Positions 34,789 through 43,732 are shown, counted from the stretch's first letter. The stretch: DNA of 64,000 nt from Myxococcus guangdongensis (GCF_024198255.1 NZ_JAJVKW010000002.1:930001-994000); one strand, 5' to 3'. Notes: generated by a model from the letters alone, not told the origin. Program-made: numbers and translations.

Positions 34789-37218
34789 TCAGCGCACCGC
34801 CCAGGTGGCGGGGGGGACGTAGGAGACCAGGTCCGGCCGCGCCACCACGCGCAGCGACGACGCGCCCGTCTGGAGCGTGCCCGCCAGCGTGGGGATGACG
34901 CGCAAGCGCGCCTGGAAGGGCGTCCCCGGACCGCGCGGCGGCAGCTTCAACGTCACCGCGCCGTCCTCCGACGTCCAGGAGGACACGCTGCCAGAGGCCA
35001 CCAGGGCATCCAGGCTCGCCGCGTCCACCTGCGCGCCCGCCGGCAACCCGTGCCGCAGCTCCAGCGCGAGGCCCGAGGGCGTGGTCGCCTGCAACGTCAC
35101 CTCCACCGGCTGGCCCACCTTCGCCTCACGGGGCGAGGCCACCGCCAGCTCCAGTCCTCGCGAGTCCTCCTTCGCCCACGGCACCGCGGCGGACAGCGCC
35201 AGCGCGAAGCCCAGTCCCGGCACCGCCGGCTCCGCGCGCACCGTCCACGCATGCGCGCCGGCCGAGCCCGTCGCCGGGGCCTCCATCACCAGCACCTCGC
35301 GCAGCGCCTTCGCGTCGTAGGTGCCCTCCGTCACGGCCTGGCCGTCGCGCTCCAGCACCACCCGCACCCGCGCGGGCAGGGGCTCCTTGAAGAGCGACAC
35401 CACGGCCCTCAGCGCCAGCCGGTTCGCGCGGCCGTTGCCCCAGCCGGTGGACGGCGCGTAGCCGGACAGGAGCGACGCGCCCAGGTCCGCCAGGGGCGCC
35501 TGGGGGTCACCCTCCAGGCCCAGCACCGCCAGCGCGGTGGCCTCGGCCTCGGTGGGGGACTCGCCGTTGGCCGCCACCACGCCGGACTCCACCGGCAGGT
35601 ACACGGAGCCGTCCTCGCGCTTCTTCAGCGCGTCGCGCACCTGCGCCCGCAGCGCCTCCCGCAGCGAGCCCTTCACGACGCCACTCGAGAGCAGCGCCGC
35701 CGCAGTATAGCCGTCCTTCACGTGCGCGCGGTTGCGCTCCAGCGCGCCCTCCGCCAGCGCCGTGAAGCGCGAGGCGCGCCGGGCTCCCGCGGGGCTCCCC
35801 GACGCCGCCACCACCGCGCGCGCGCAGTCCGCCGTGGCCACCAGCAGCCGCTGGAGCGTCCAGCCATCACCGCCCTGGCACGTACCATCCGGCCGCTGCG
35901 CCTGCGCCACCCAGCCCGCGAGCCGCTCGCCCAGCCGCGCCAGCACCGGGTTGTCCGGATGCGCGAGCGCGCCCTCCACCAGCAGCGTCCCCGCCACCAC
36001 GTCCGGCGTGCGCGACATCCGCAGCGCGCGCTGCGTGGCCTGCGCCACCAGGACGCGAATCGACTCCGCGTCCACCAGCCCGCCCGAGGACTCCGGAGGC
36101 ATCGCCACCCGGCCATGGCTCGGCGAGAGCGCGGAGCGCACCGCCTTCGCCGCGTCGGGCTCGCCCAGCGCCGTGAGCAGCTCGGGCGCCTTGCCCGCCA
36201 GCAGCAGCGCGTGCGCCACGTCCTCCACGCTCGCGCGCCCGCCCGCCGACGACAGCTCCGAGCGCAGCACGCCGAGCCCACCCGGGTACACCTGCAGCCG
36301 CACGCGCTCACTGCCCTCCTGCGCGTCCGCGGGGCCCGTGAGCGACAGCGTGCGCGGCGTGGCCAGCGTGCCGCTGCGCGTCTGCACCACCGGACGTCCC
36401 GTGGGCCAGACATCCAGCGGACGCTCCACGCTGTCCGCGTCCCCCAGCGCCGCGCGCACCGCGACGGGCCCGGGGCCCGCGACGCGCACCGTCACGTACT
36501 CCACCACGCTGCCCCGGGCCGGCACGCGCACGGTGCGAAGGCCGCCCTCCACCACCGCGCCCGTCACGGCCACCTTCAGCGGCGCCTCCACGGCGGACTC
36601 CGTGGTGTTCACCACCTGCACCGGCACCCGCGCGGTGTCTCCCGCGCGCAGGAAGGCCGGCACCACCGGGTCCACGTACGTGGGCAGCGTGCCCGCGAAG
36701 CTCGTGACAGCACCCGCCTGCGCGCCCGAGCGAGAGTGCGCCAGCGCCAGCACCCGCCAGCGGGTGAGCCGGTCCGGCACGCGCACCGGGAGCGTCGCGG
36801 CGCCCGAGTCGTCCGTCACCACCAGCGGCTCGAAGAGGAACGTCTCGGGGAACCAGGCGCGGCTCGGCGCACCCTCGTCCTGGGGCTTGGCCTCGTCCTT
36901 CGTCGGGCCGCCTCGCGAAGCGCCCTTCTTCTTGCCGAAGAAGCCATCATCCATGCCGCCGATGGCCACGGCGCCCGGTCCACCGCCGCCCTCCGCCTCC
37001 TCCATCATCGGCTCTGCCACTGCCTCCATCGGCGCCGCGGCCTGGGCCTTCAACGCATGAATGGACTCGTCCCTGTCCACCAGCCGGACCTCGTTGAACG
37101 AGCCGGCCAGCGCGTCCGCCGACGAGCGCATCAGCGGCTGCGCGGCGAAGAGCACCAAGAACACCGCCACCACGCCCGCGATGAAGCCCACCACTCCGAC
37201 GATGACCGTGCGCTTCAT
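34789..37218 (-). CDS. Alpha-2-macroglobulin, C-terminal half (A2M and thioester-type domains, thioester lost)
   Basis: 809 residues. An N-terminal membrane helix (about 5-27) is followed by a Gly/Glu/Lys-rich segment that may be the bait-like region (about 55-120). The A2M domain follows (about 121-215, with A-W-F-P-E-T-F-L-F-E and P-D-R-L-T-R-W-R-V). An alpha-helical thioester-type domain (about 315-620) and a receptor-binding-like beta domain (about 690-800) complete it. The usual thioester block P-x-G-C-G-E-Q is replaced by P-G-G-L-G-V-L-R-S-E (about 312-321), so no covalent trapping is expected, as in YfaS-type macroglobulins. Start ATG overlaps the upstream MG2-gene stop as ATGA, so the two halves are translationally coupled. 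Likely a periplasmic protease trap tethered to the inner membrane. Confidence 0.82.
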   Translation of the reverse strand: MKRTVIVGVVGFIAGVVAVFLVLFAAQPLMRSSADALAGSFNEVRLVDRDESIHALKAQAAAPMEAVAEPMMEEAEGGGGPGAVAIGGMDDGFFGKKKGASRGGPTKDEAKPQDEGAPSRAWFPETFLFEPLVVTDDSGAATLPVRVPDRLTRWRVLALAHSRSGAQAGAVTSFAGTLPTYVDPVVPAFLRAGDTARVPVQVVNTTESAVEAPLKVAVTGAVVEGGLRTVRVPARGSVVEYVTVRVAGPGPVAVRAALGDADSVERPLDVWPTGRPVVQTRSGTLATPRTLSLTGPADAQEGSERVRLQVYPGGLGVLRSELSSAGGRASVEDVAHALLLAGKAPELLTALGEPDAAKAVRSALSPSHGRVAMPPESSGGLVDAESIRVLVAQATQRALRMSRTPDVVAGTLLVEGALAHPDNPVLARLGERLAGWVAQAQRPDGTCQGGDGWTLQRLLVATADCARAVVAASGSPAGARRASRFTALAEGALERNRAHVKDGYTAAALLSSGVVKGSLREALRAQVRDALKKREDGSVYLPVESGVVAANGESPTEAEATALAVLGLEGDPQAPLADLGASLLSGYAPSTGWGNGRANRLALRAVVSLFKEPLPARVRVVLERDGQAVTEGTYDAKALREVLVMEAPATGSAGAHAWTVRAEPAVPGLGFALALSAAVPWAKEDSRGLELAVASPREAKVGQPVEVTLQATTPSGLALELRHGLPAGAQVDAASLDALVASGSVSSWTSEDGAVTLKLPPRGPGTPFQARLRVIPTLAGTLQTGASSLRVVARPDLVSYVPPATWAVR

Positions 37219-40200
37219 GGCGCCTCCCGGGCAACCCACGCGTTCCAGTTCTCCACGTCCTCCGGCAGCCGCGTCCCGCGCGACACCACCGCGCGCGGGT
37301 CCGTCAGCTCCAGCAGCGCCTGGGGCAGCCGCGACAACCGCAGTCGCTGACCATACGCATCCGTCACCTTCTCGCCGCGCGCCTCGCAGGCCGACAGCGC
37401 CTGGGCCCACAGCTTCGCCAGGCCCTCGGGCGCCAGCGTCTCCCCCTCGGGCGCCTTCTCCTCCCACTCGCGCACCCGCGCGTGCAGCTCCGCGAGCACC
37501 GCGTAGAAGGGCTCGGTCAGCTCCACGTCCGGGTCGAACTCGCTCACCTTCAGGCCCCGCACCCGCGTCTCCGTGTCCACCAGCGTGGGCACCGAGCTGA
37601 CCCGCAGCAGCGCCGCGGCGGCCGCGTTGGAGCCCCGGATGCGCCCCTGCGCCAGCGCCACGCCATCCAGCACCCCGAAGGCGGGCGAGGACACCGACGG
37701 AGAGGGACGCAGGCTCGACAGCGCGTCCCCACCCGGCAGCGGCACCAGCTGCCCCAGCGTCTCGTCCACGCCGACCAGGCCCACCGCCGCCGAGCCGTCC
37801 TTCCCATCCACCCGCGTGCGCACGAGCAGCCGCGCCAAATCGCCCGGCGCATACGCCGGCTTCTCCGGCGACACCTCCACGGACAGCCGCGCGCGCGGCG
37901 CCACGTACACCCGCGCCCGCGTCCCCTCCCACTCGGCCTCCGCCCAGCCCTCGAAGTCCTCCGGCAACCGGAAGCGCGCCGAGGTGGCGCCCTTCTCCAG
38001 CTTCGTCACCAGCGTCTGCTTGCCAGCCTGGAGCCGCAGCTCCTCGGGCAGCTTGCCCTGGAAGGATGGGCCTCGCATCAGGTCGATGCGCACCTCCTCG
38101 CCACCGCGCGCCAGCACCGGCGTCGCGCGCAGGCGGAAGGGCGGCAGGCTCGCCGGGCGCAGCAGCCACTTCGTGTCGCCCACCGGCTTGCCCTCCACCG
38201 TCGCGGCCACCTTCAGCTCGTAGCCCAGGAAGGTGGTGGCCTGTCCCTCGCCGTCGTCCTCGCCCTCACCTCCGGCGGGGTGGACGACGAGGTTGACGAT
38301 GCCCATGGCCTCCAGCCCCGTGTCCTCACCGGAAGCGGAGGCCTTCAGTCGCGAGAAGCGCTCCTGGATGCACGCCACCGTGGACACCCCCAGCGTGCGC
38401 TCCACCCAGGGCCGCGAGGACCAGGACGTCGTCAGCGCGCCCTTGGCGCCCAACCGCCAGCCCAGCGCCAGGGGGAACAGGCTGCTCGTGGACTGCGTCG
38501 AGGGCACACAGGCCCGCGCATCCCGGGACGCCTCGCCGAGCGCCTCCATCAACGCCGTCGCGGTGCCGAAGGCCGGATTCACCTCCAGCTCCAGCCACGG
38601 CAGCCCCGGGTCCCGCACCTCGAGGCTCAGCGACAGCATCCGCTCACGCCCCGCCGGCAGCGTGCGCGTGCGCACCGCCTGGGCCAGACACCGGGAGAGC
38701 GCGTCGCTCGCGCCCACCACGTCCACCACCGCGCCCCCCGCGCCCACGCGCGCCGCCAGCGGCACCTCGCGCACCGAGTCCTCCGGCAGCACGAAGCGCG
38801 CGCACGGGAAGAACGCGGGCAGCCAGGCCTCCACCGCGACGCGGTCCTGGAGCGACTCCTCGCCGTCCTCCTCCAAGAGGCTGCGCACCTCCGTCAGCGT
38901 CACCGAGGGCGTCGGCGGCGGGCGGCGCACCGGCATCGGCGGCACCACCACGTTGACGGGCGGGCCCGGGTCCAGCTGGAACGCCGCCACGCCGTCCTCG
39001 TCCGTCACGCCCCGCACGCCCTCGTCCTGGGAATCCCACGCGCGCGTCACCGTCAGCTCCGCGCCCGGCAGCACCCGTCCGTCCGGCGTGGTGGCGCGCA
39101 GGTACACGCGGTTGCTGAAGCCCTCCACCAACCCGTCCTCCAGCTCCGTCACCGAGGACACCGCGAGCGCGTCCTCCGACAGCAGCAGCGACACGCCGCT
39201 CGCGACCCGGTCACCCGCCGCGTCCTTCGCCACCACGCTCGCCGACAGCCGCGCCTGGCCCCGCAGGTCCTCCGGCACGCGCGGCAGCGTCACCTGGAAG
39301 CGGCCCGCCTTGTCCGTGCGCGCCTGGCCCGGCAACCCGCCCGCGCTCCACTCGGGAGGCGGCGGCCACGCGCCCGAGACCTCCCACGTCAGCTCCACCT
39401 CCGCGTCCGCCACCGGCGCGCCAGACGCGTACACCACCTGTCCCTCCACCTGGGGCACGTCACCCGCGCGCCAGTAGGGCCGCAAGCTCTGCGCCTCCAC
39501 GCGGAAGCGCGGCAGGGTGAACGGCTTCACCGTGAACTGCGCGCGGGCCACCGCCTCACCGCTCGCCCACTCCACCGTCCACTGTCCGGTGGGCGCGCCG
39601 CGGTCCAACGGGAAGCCTCCCGCCACCACGCCCCACGGCCCCGCGGGGGCGCGCTCCTCGAGCACCACCTCGCCCGAGGGGTCCTTCAGGAACCACGTCC
39701 CGGGCCGCCCATCCAGCGGAGCCAGGTCCTTCGCGCGCAACACGACAGCGCGGAAGCGCACCTCGTTGCCCGGCTCATACAACGGCCGGTCCGTCAGCAC
39801 GTGCGCCACCGCGGGCGCATAGAGCGGCAGCGGCATCTCCACCGTGTCCTCGCCCAGCGGCGTGGAGAGGCGGGCGCGCAGCCGGTAGTCACCATCCGGC
39901 ACGTCGGGCAGCTTCACCGTGGCTCGCGACACCTCACCGTCGTCGCGCTTCCAGGGGCCGTCCTTCTCGGGCGTCAGCGGCGTCTGCTTGCCCTCGGCGT
40001 CCACCAGGAACAACTCCACCGAGCCGCGCCGCACCCGCGCCGTCATCCGCGCGCCCCGCGAGTCGACGCCGTGCGCGTCCACCCACGCGAAGACCTCGCC
40101 GGAGAGGTTCCGACCGAGTCCCTGTGCACCCAGGCTCACCGTCTGACGCAGCGTCCCCGCCGGGCAGCGCGCGAGCTTCACGCCTCGCAGCATCCACGTG

Positions 40201-40301
40201 GACACGCACACGTCCCAGTCCGTGAAGGCCCACAGGCCCGCCAGCAGGAACACCACCAGGCCCCCCGTCAGCCATGGACGGCGTCGCAACCGCTCTGTCA
40301 T
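37215..40301 (-). CDS. Alpha-2-macroglobulin, N-terminal half (MG2-type domains)
   Basis: 1028 residues. An N-terminal membrane anchor (about 9-28, L-T-G-G-L-V-V-F-L-L-A-G-L-W-A-F) is followed by several macroglobulin beta-sandwich domains. The clearest is MG2 (about 165-275, T-D-R-P-L-Y-E-P-G-N-E-V-R-F-R-A-V-V-L). More MG domains follow to about 900 (K-P-A-Y-A-P-G-D-L-A-R-L-L-V-R), and an all-helical tail. It provides the domains missing from the next gene; together they give about 1840 residues, the usual size of one bacterial A2M. ATG 40301 is chosen because it starts the membrane anchor; the open frame continues 39 codons upstream without signal. First gene of the cluster. Confidence 0.82.
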   Translation of the reverse strand: MTERLRRRPWLTGGLVVFLLAGLWAFTDWDVCVSTWMLRGVKLARCPAGTLRQTVSLGAQGLGRNLSGEVFAWVDAHGVDSRGARMTARVRRGSVELFLVDAEGKQTPLTPEKDGPWKRDDGEVSRATVKLPDVPDGDYRLRARLSTPLGEDTVEMPLPLYAPAVAHVLTDRPLYEPGNEVRFRAVVLRAKDLAPLDGRPGTWFLKDPSGEVVLEERAPAGPWGVVAGGFPLDRGAPTGQWTVEWASGEAVARAQFTVKPFTLPRFRVEAQSLRPYWRAGDVPQVEGQVVYASGAPVADAEVELTWEVSGAWPPPPEWSAGGLPGQARTDKAGRFQVTLPRVPEDLRGQARLSASVVAKDAAGDRVASGVSLLLSEDALAVSSVTELEDGLVEGFSNRVYLRATTPDGRVLPGAELTVTRAWDSQDEGVRGVTDEDGVAAFQLDPGPPVNVVVPPMPVRRPPPTPSVTLTEVRSLLEEDGEESLQDRVAVEAWLPAFFPCARFVLPEDSVREVPLAARVGAGGAVVDVVGASDALSRCLAQAVRTRTLPAGRERMLSLSLEVRDPGLPWLELEVNPAFGTATALMEALGEASRDARACVPSTQSTSSLFPLALGWRLGAKGALTTSWSSRPWVERTLGVSTVACIQERFSRLKASASGEDTGLEAMGIVNLVVHPAGGEGEDDGEGQATTFLGYELKVAATVEGKPVGDTKWLLRPASLPPFRLRATPVLARGGEEVRIDLMRGPSFQGKLPEELRLQAGKQTLVTKLEKGATSARFRLPEDFEGWAEAEWEGTRARVYVAPRARLSVEVSPEKPAYAPGDLARLLVRTRVDGKDGSAAVGLVGVDETLGQLVPLPGGDALSSLRPSPSVSSPAFGVLDGVALAQGRIRGSNAAAAALLRVSSVPTLVDTETRVRGLKVSEFDPDVELTEPFYAVLAELHARVREWEEKAPEGETLAPEGLAKLWAQALSACEARGEKVTDAYGQRLRLSRLPQALLELTDPRAVVSRGTRLPEDVENWNAWVAREAP

Positions 40302-40402
40302 GCATCCTCCCCGAGTCCCTACTGTACGCCGGGACGCCCCCAAACCGTTCCCAGCGTCCCTTTTCGCGTACACGGCACCCATGCGGTAGCGTCGAGCGCT
40401 CC

Positions 40403-41602
40403 ATGCCTGTGTCGCCACCCAAGCCCCGCGCGCCCCGCGTTCCCCAGGATGCCCTGCCCTCCCGCCTGGAGGCGCTGCTGCATTCCCTCACGGACCGACA
40501 CCTGGCGGACCGGCTGGAGCGCGTGCACCGCGCGGCGGCGGTGGCCATCGACCGGCTGGGGCACCTGAGCATCGCCAAGTACGAGCCCACCACGGTGGAG
40601 CCCGAGGGCGGCGCGGACCTGGCCCTGTGGGAGACGATGGCGCCCGCCATCGGCGACACGCTGGTGGGCGTCAACCAGCTCGTCACCGCCATCCACCACG
40701 AGTTCCCCCCGCCGCCCGCGCGAGCCTCCTCGGACGGCGGCTGGGCGCCTCCCCCGGCCAGCTCCGACGAGCGGCTGGCGCAGGAGGTGGAGACGGTGCT
40801 GCACGCCATGGCGGAGCGGCTGTCCAAGCGCGTGTCGGAGCTGGGCCAGCAGATGCGCCGGCCGGAGGTGGTCAGCGACCAGTGGACGCTGATGGCCAAG
40901 CTGCAGGCCTTCCGCGCGGACTTCCGCGTGCGCATCGGCGACCTCGTGTACCTGACGGCCGCGGCCTTCGAGGACGTGCGGCGCGAGGACGTGGTGCCCG
41001 GCTACGTGCACCAGGTGGGCGCGCGCGCGGCCCTGCGCGCGGCGGCGGCGGACCTGCGTCGCTCGCTGCAGGGGCGCCTGGAGCGCGCGGCCAAGGCGGA
41101 GGCGCCCTCACGGCCCACGCTGGCGCGGCAGGCGGCCGAGAGCCTGTCCGCGTTCATCACCCTGCCCGCCTCGGTGGCGCTGCGCACGCCGCAGAAGCAG
41201 CACGTGCTGACCTTGCGCGCGCGCATCCAGGAGGCCGCGGGGAGGAGCGAGCTGCCCGCGGAGGCGCTGCCGGAGCTGGTCGACCCGTTCCTGGGGTTCC
41301 TCGACGAGGCGATGGACGAGGTGACGCGCACGTGGCTCACCGTGCATGACCGCGAGCTGTGGGCGTCGTGCGGCGCGAAGCTGGAGCAGGCGGAGATGCA
41401 CCTGACGCTCGGCTCCCAGGGCGCGGCGCGCGTGCTGGCGGACGCGGTGGACACGGCCGCGGCGCTCTATGGTCGCTCGACGCCCTTCGACGGCTTCCTG
41501 CGCAAGGCGCGTCAGGAGGCCGCCGAGGGCCTGGACGAGGCGGGCTCCTGGGGCCTGCTCGAGCGCTTCCGCGAGCGCCTGGCGGCCCTGCCCTTCAGCT
41601 GA
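40403..41602 (+). CDS. Helical cytoplasmic protein of unknown function
   Basis: 399 residues, not recognised. No signal peptide or membrane segment; almost entirely alpha-helical with a Pro-rich loop (about 105-125, E-F-P-P-P-P-A-R-A-S) and many Arg/Glu/Ala residues in amphipathic patterns, suggesting a helical bundle. ATG 40403 is chosen because the upstream extension overlaps the promoter side of the macroglobulin gene and is not conserved-looking. It is divergent from the macroglobulin genes across 101 bp and its stop codon directly abuts the convergent small gene at 41603, with no space for a separate terminator. Confidence 0.65.
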   Translation: MPVSPPKPRAPRVPQDALPSRLEALLHSLTDRHLADRLERVHRAAAVAIDRLGHLSIAKYEPTTVEPEGGADLALWETMAPAIGDTLVGVNQLVTAIHHEFPPPPARASSDGGWAPPPASSDERLAQEVETVLHAMAERLSKRVSELGQQMRRPEVVSDQWTLMAKLQAFRADFRVRIGDLVYLTAAAFEDVRREDVVPGYVHQVGARAALRAAAADLRRSLQGRLERAAKAEAPSRPTLARQAAESLSAFITLPASVALRTPQKQHVLTLRARIQEAAGRSELPAEALPELVDPFLGFLDEAMDEVTRTWLTVHDRELWASCGAKLEQAEMHLTLGSQGAARVLADAVDTAAALYGRSTPFDGFLRKARQEAAEGLDEAGSWGLLERFRERLAALPFS

Positions 41603-41884
41603 CTACTTCTGCTGCGTGTCGGCGGGCAGCGCGGGCGCCTCGGGCTTCGGCGGCAGCACGCGCAGCTCGTTGAAGCGCTCCGCCAGCGTCTGCGGCGTCA
41701 TCTCCTCCTGCCACTGCTTGGGGCTGGTGTTCCAGCCGAAGTCCGCCGGCACCTTGCCGCCACCCTGGTTGCGGTAGCCAATCATGTCCGGGAACTGCGT
41801 GCTCCAGCGGCCCGCGGGGTCCGGCTCCTGCGTGATGTACTCCCGGTTCGGGCGGTGGAGGAAGTTCTTGCTCGCGTCGCTCAT
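41603..41884 (-). CDS. Small conserved-looking hypothetical protein
   Basis: 93 residues, polar and Pro/Gln/Asn-rich with aromatic anchors (N-F-L-H-R-P-N-R-E-Y-I-T-Q-E, R-W-S-T-Q-F-P-D-M-I-G-Y-R-N-Q-G), no signal peptide or membrane segment, no known domain. ATG 41884 is selected because it gives a typical start M-S-D-A-S-K. Its stop is base-to-base adjacent to the convergent gene at 41602. Confidence 0.6.
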   Translation of the reverse strand: MSDASKNFLHRPNREYITQEPDPAGRWSTQFPDMIGYRNQGGGKVPADFGWNTSPKQWQEEMTPQTLAERFNELRVLPPKPEAPALPADTQQK

Positions 41885-41971
41885 GGCCCAAGCCTCTCCG
41901 AAACCCGGCCCCAAGGGTAGTCAGAAGCCACCAGGCCCGGCTCCCTGAGGCCGGGCACGAGGGCTCCCGGC

Positions 41972-42166
41972 TCAGGCGGCCTTCCGGGCCTTCCCCCGTC
42001 GCACGGGCGGCCACACCCGGGGACCGAGCTCGAAGATGGCCGCGAAGTAGCGCGCCTGCGCCTCGCTCGCGTACCGGTAGCGCCTCACCTCGCCGTCCGA
42101 GGTGACGACCTCGACGCCCCACCCCTTCTTCTCCTCGCGCACATCCACACGCTCCACACCACCCAT
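41972..42166 (-). CDS. Small basic hypothetical protein
   Basis: 64 residues: M-G-G-V-E-R-V-D-V-R-E-E-K, a short beta pattern (W-G-V-E-V-V-T-S-D-G-E-V-R-R-Y-R-Y), an A-S-E-A-Q-A-R-Y-F helix and a basic tail (R-R-G-K-A-R-K-A-A). A purine-rich AGAGGGGGAGGG stretch precedes the ATG at 42166; the longer frame to 42226 lacks such a site. It might bind nucleic acid because of the tail, but this is only suggestive. Confidence 0.5.
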   Translation of the reverse strand: MGGVERVDVREEKKGWGVEVVTSDGEVRRYRYASEAQARYFAAIFELGPRVWPPVRRGKARKAA

Positions 42167-42397
42167 GCCCTCCCCCTCTCGTGTTCCCGGCGCGTGGCAG
42201 ATCAATCCACGTGCCAGTCGCGCCACGTCGGAGCCAGGGGTTGCGATGTCGCCCGGACGTCACTCGCGTCCGAGCCCGTAAGGAATGCAGGTGCGCTCGC
42301 CTGTCCGCCTGCTCCTTGCGGGATGGGGGCCAGCAGCATACGGGAGGGTCGGATGCGGTCGGCTTGTGCCGCGCGATTCCTGCGTTACTTGTGAGAC

Positions 42398-42607
42398 ATG
42401 ACCGAAATCGAGAGCAACCTCGGCGAGCGATTCGCCGAATTCGTCCTTCCCGACGGCTGCGTGCTCTGCGGCGGAGAGGTGAGCGTGCGCGCCACTCCCT
42501 CCGGCGCGAACAGCTACTGCGCGCACTGCCACTGGTTGTCCAAGCCGCGCATGCGCGTGAAGGACAACGGCGTGGAGCTGTCCTTCGGCGCGACCGCCAC
42601 CGCCTGA
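42398..42607 (+). CDS. Small zinc-ribbon-like protein
   Basis: 69 residues. Two C-x-x-C pairs (G-C-V-L-C-G-G about residue 21 and Y-C-A-H-C-H-W about 40) form a probable zinc ribbon between short beta strands; the flanks are acidic at the N-terminus and beta-rich at the C-terminus. No membrane segment. Likely cytosolic, binding nucleic acid or protein; function unknown. A strong hairpin follows the stop. Confidence 0.65.
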   Translation: MTEIESNLGERFAEFVLPDGCVLCGGEVSVRATPSGANSYCAHCHWLSKPRMRVKDNGVELSFGATATA

Positions 42608-42618
42608 AGTCTTCCTCC

Positions 42619-42646
42619 GCGTCGAGCCCGGGAGAGGGCTCGACGC
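42619..42646. terminator. Bidirectional hairpin after zinc-ribbon gene
   Basis: GCGTCGAGCCC and GGGCTCGACGC form a perfect 11-bp stem with a 6-base loop, between two convergent genes (stops at 42607 and 42663). Very stable; no T-run. Confidence 0.6.
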
Positions 42647-42662
42647 GCATCTCCCTCCTGAC

Positions 42663-43052
42663 TCAGGACGCGCTACACGCCCACTGGCCCGTCGGCATGC
42701 AGTAGCAGTTGCCCACGCGGCGGTTGATGCAACACGAGCGCGTGCCGCCCACCGGTGAGCAGGAGCGTCCCGCCAGATACGAGCAGGCGCTGTTGGGCGA
42801 CAGGCAGACGGAGGGGAACGTCGGGACGCAGATGTTGTGCAGCCCGTCGCACTCCACGGACTCGCCTGGATAGGTGTTGCACGTCGTGCCCTCGCACGTC
42901 ACCGTCGAGCCGTTCGGACACGTCGTCGAACAGACGACCGCGCTCGAAATCTGCCCCAGCGAATCCTCCTCCGGCTCCACGACGCCGGTGCCACCGCAGG
43001 CCAAGAGACCGGACACGACGAGGGCCGACAACACACCCAAGCACAGCTTCAT
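42663..43052 (-). CDS. Cysteine-rich lipoprotein, tandem copy A
   Basis: 129 residues. Signal peptide with lipobox L-L-A-C (C19), an acidic linker (V-E-P-E-E-D-S-L) and a domain with 14 cysteines in about 90 residues (C-S-T-T-C-P-N-G-S-T-V-T-C-E-G-T-T-C and onward), ending W-A-C-S-A-S. Strongly disulfide-linked, probably surface displayed. ATG 43052 starts the signal peptide. Next to copy B (43233-43619), which shares the leader L-S-A-L-V-V-S, the linker and most Cys positions, so they arose by tandem duplication. Shared upstream blocks are described separately. Function unknown. Confidence 0.75.
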   Translation of the reverse strand: MKLCLGVLSALVVSGLLACGGTGVVEPEEDSLGQISSAVVCSTTCPNGSTVTCEGTTCNTYPGESVECDGLHNICVPTFPSVCLSPNSACSYLAGRSCSPVGGTRSCCINRRVGNCYCMPTGQWACSAS

Positions 43053-43074
43053 GGTGGGACTCCCTTTCCGCGGG

Positions 43075-43153
43075 AAGGATGGGCTCATACCCAACGCGCG
43101 AGCGGAGAGAGGGATTGAACCACGAACCCCAAGGGGACTCTCGCGAGTGCCCC
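43075..43153 (-). promoter_or_regulatory. Conserved upstream region of Cys-rich lipoprotein copy A
   Basis: Read on the minus strand, a hairpin (GGGG-ACTC stem with one bulge, 43133-43153) is followed by GGTTCAATCCC (43111-43121) and GCCCATCCTT (43075-43084). The last block lies 23 bp before the start codon. Copy B has the same order. The GGTTCAATCCC block resembles a tRNA T-arm 3' half. Role unknown: promoter, leader or duplicated relic. Confidence 0.35.
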
Positions 43154-43232
43154 GTGACTCACCATGGCGGCTGCATCCGGATTGCACGATTCCGCGTGGA
43201 GCGGCCCGCTGTGTCACCCGCCGGACGGGAGG

Positions 43233-43619
43233 CTATCTACAGACCCAGCGGGCCTGGGCGCTGCTGGCGATACAGGTACAAGTCCCCGCCCCATTCTGCG
43301 GGAGACAACACGATTTGGTGCTGCCGGGTGACGCGCACGGCTTGCCCGCGTGGGAGGAGCAGGCCCCGGCCGACGGGATGCAGCTCGGCGTGATGACGCA
43401 GGTGGTGGGCACGCCATCGCACCAGACACCGACCCCGTCATTCCCGGTGCACGTCTGGCCCTCACAGAAGACCGAGTTACCATTCGCGCACGTCGCCACG
43501 CAGATGACCGAGGCCGACACCTCCGCCTCCGGCGGCTCCGGCTCGACGGCGTCCGTGCCACCACACGCCCACAAACAGGACACGACCAGGGCAGACAACA
43601 CAGCCGACGACAGCCGCAT
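43233..43619 (-). CDS. Cysteine-rich lipoprotein, tandem copy B
   Basis: 128 residues, paralogue of copy A: leader S-A-V-L-S-A-L-V-V-S with lipobox L-W-A-C (C19), acidic Pro/Glu linker, and a Cys-rich domain with G-N-S-V-F-C-E-G-Q-T-C, K-S-C-C-L-P-Q-N and C-T-C-I-A at positions comparable with copy A, ending R-W-V-C-R. Likely exported to the outer membrane. The stop lies 180 bp upstream of the copy A start, on the same strand. Sequence between the two differs enough that this is an old duplication. Confidence 0.75.
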   Translation of the reverse strand: MRLSSAVLSALVVSCLWACGGTDAVEPEPPEAEVSASVICVATCANGNSVFCEGQTCTGNDGVGVWCDGVPTTCVITPSCIPSAGACSSHAGKPCASPGSTKSCCLPQNGAGTCTCIASSAQARWVCR

Positions 43620-43640
43620 GATGTGACTCCCTCTCTCGCG

Positions 43641-43732
43641 AAGGATGGGCCCCCCAAAGGGCCCTCACGCACCGACGTGCGCGCGAGCAAGGAATTGAAC
43701 CATGCGCCTCCCACGCAAGGACTTGCGGGGGA
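43641..43732 (-). promoter_or_regulatory. Conserved upstream region of Cys-rich lipoprotein copy B
   Basis: Same block order as copy A on the minus strand: hairpin (TCCC-A-CGCAAG stem, 43709-43732), GGTTCAATTCC (43691-43701) and GCCCATCCTT (43641-43650), the last 22 bp before the start. The conservation of order and distance shows the duplication unit included the leader. Confidence 0.35.

Noticed and set aside
32863..37350. 1495-residue plus-strand frame across the macroglobulin/EAD1 cluster
   Set aside because: Crosses several real minus-strand genes with domains; the product is Arg/His-rich low complexity, so a codon-bias artefact.
34789..38169. 1126-residue macroglobulin gene starting at 38169
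   Set aside because: The extra N-terminal 317 residues overlap the MG2-domain gene out of frame; the ATGA overlap at 37218 and membrane anchor show the real start.
43075..43153. A functional tRNA gene near 43.1 kb
   Set aside because: Only a T-arm-like segment is present; no acceptor stem, D-arm or anticodon arm can be folded around it.
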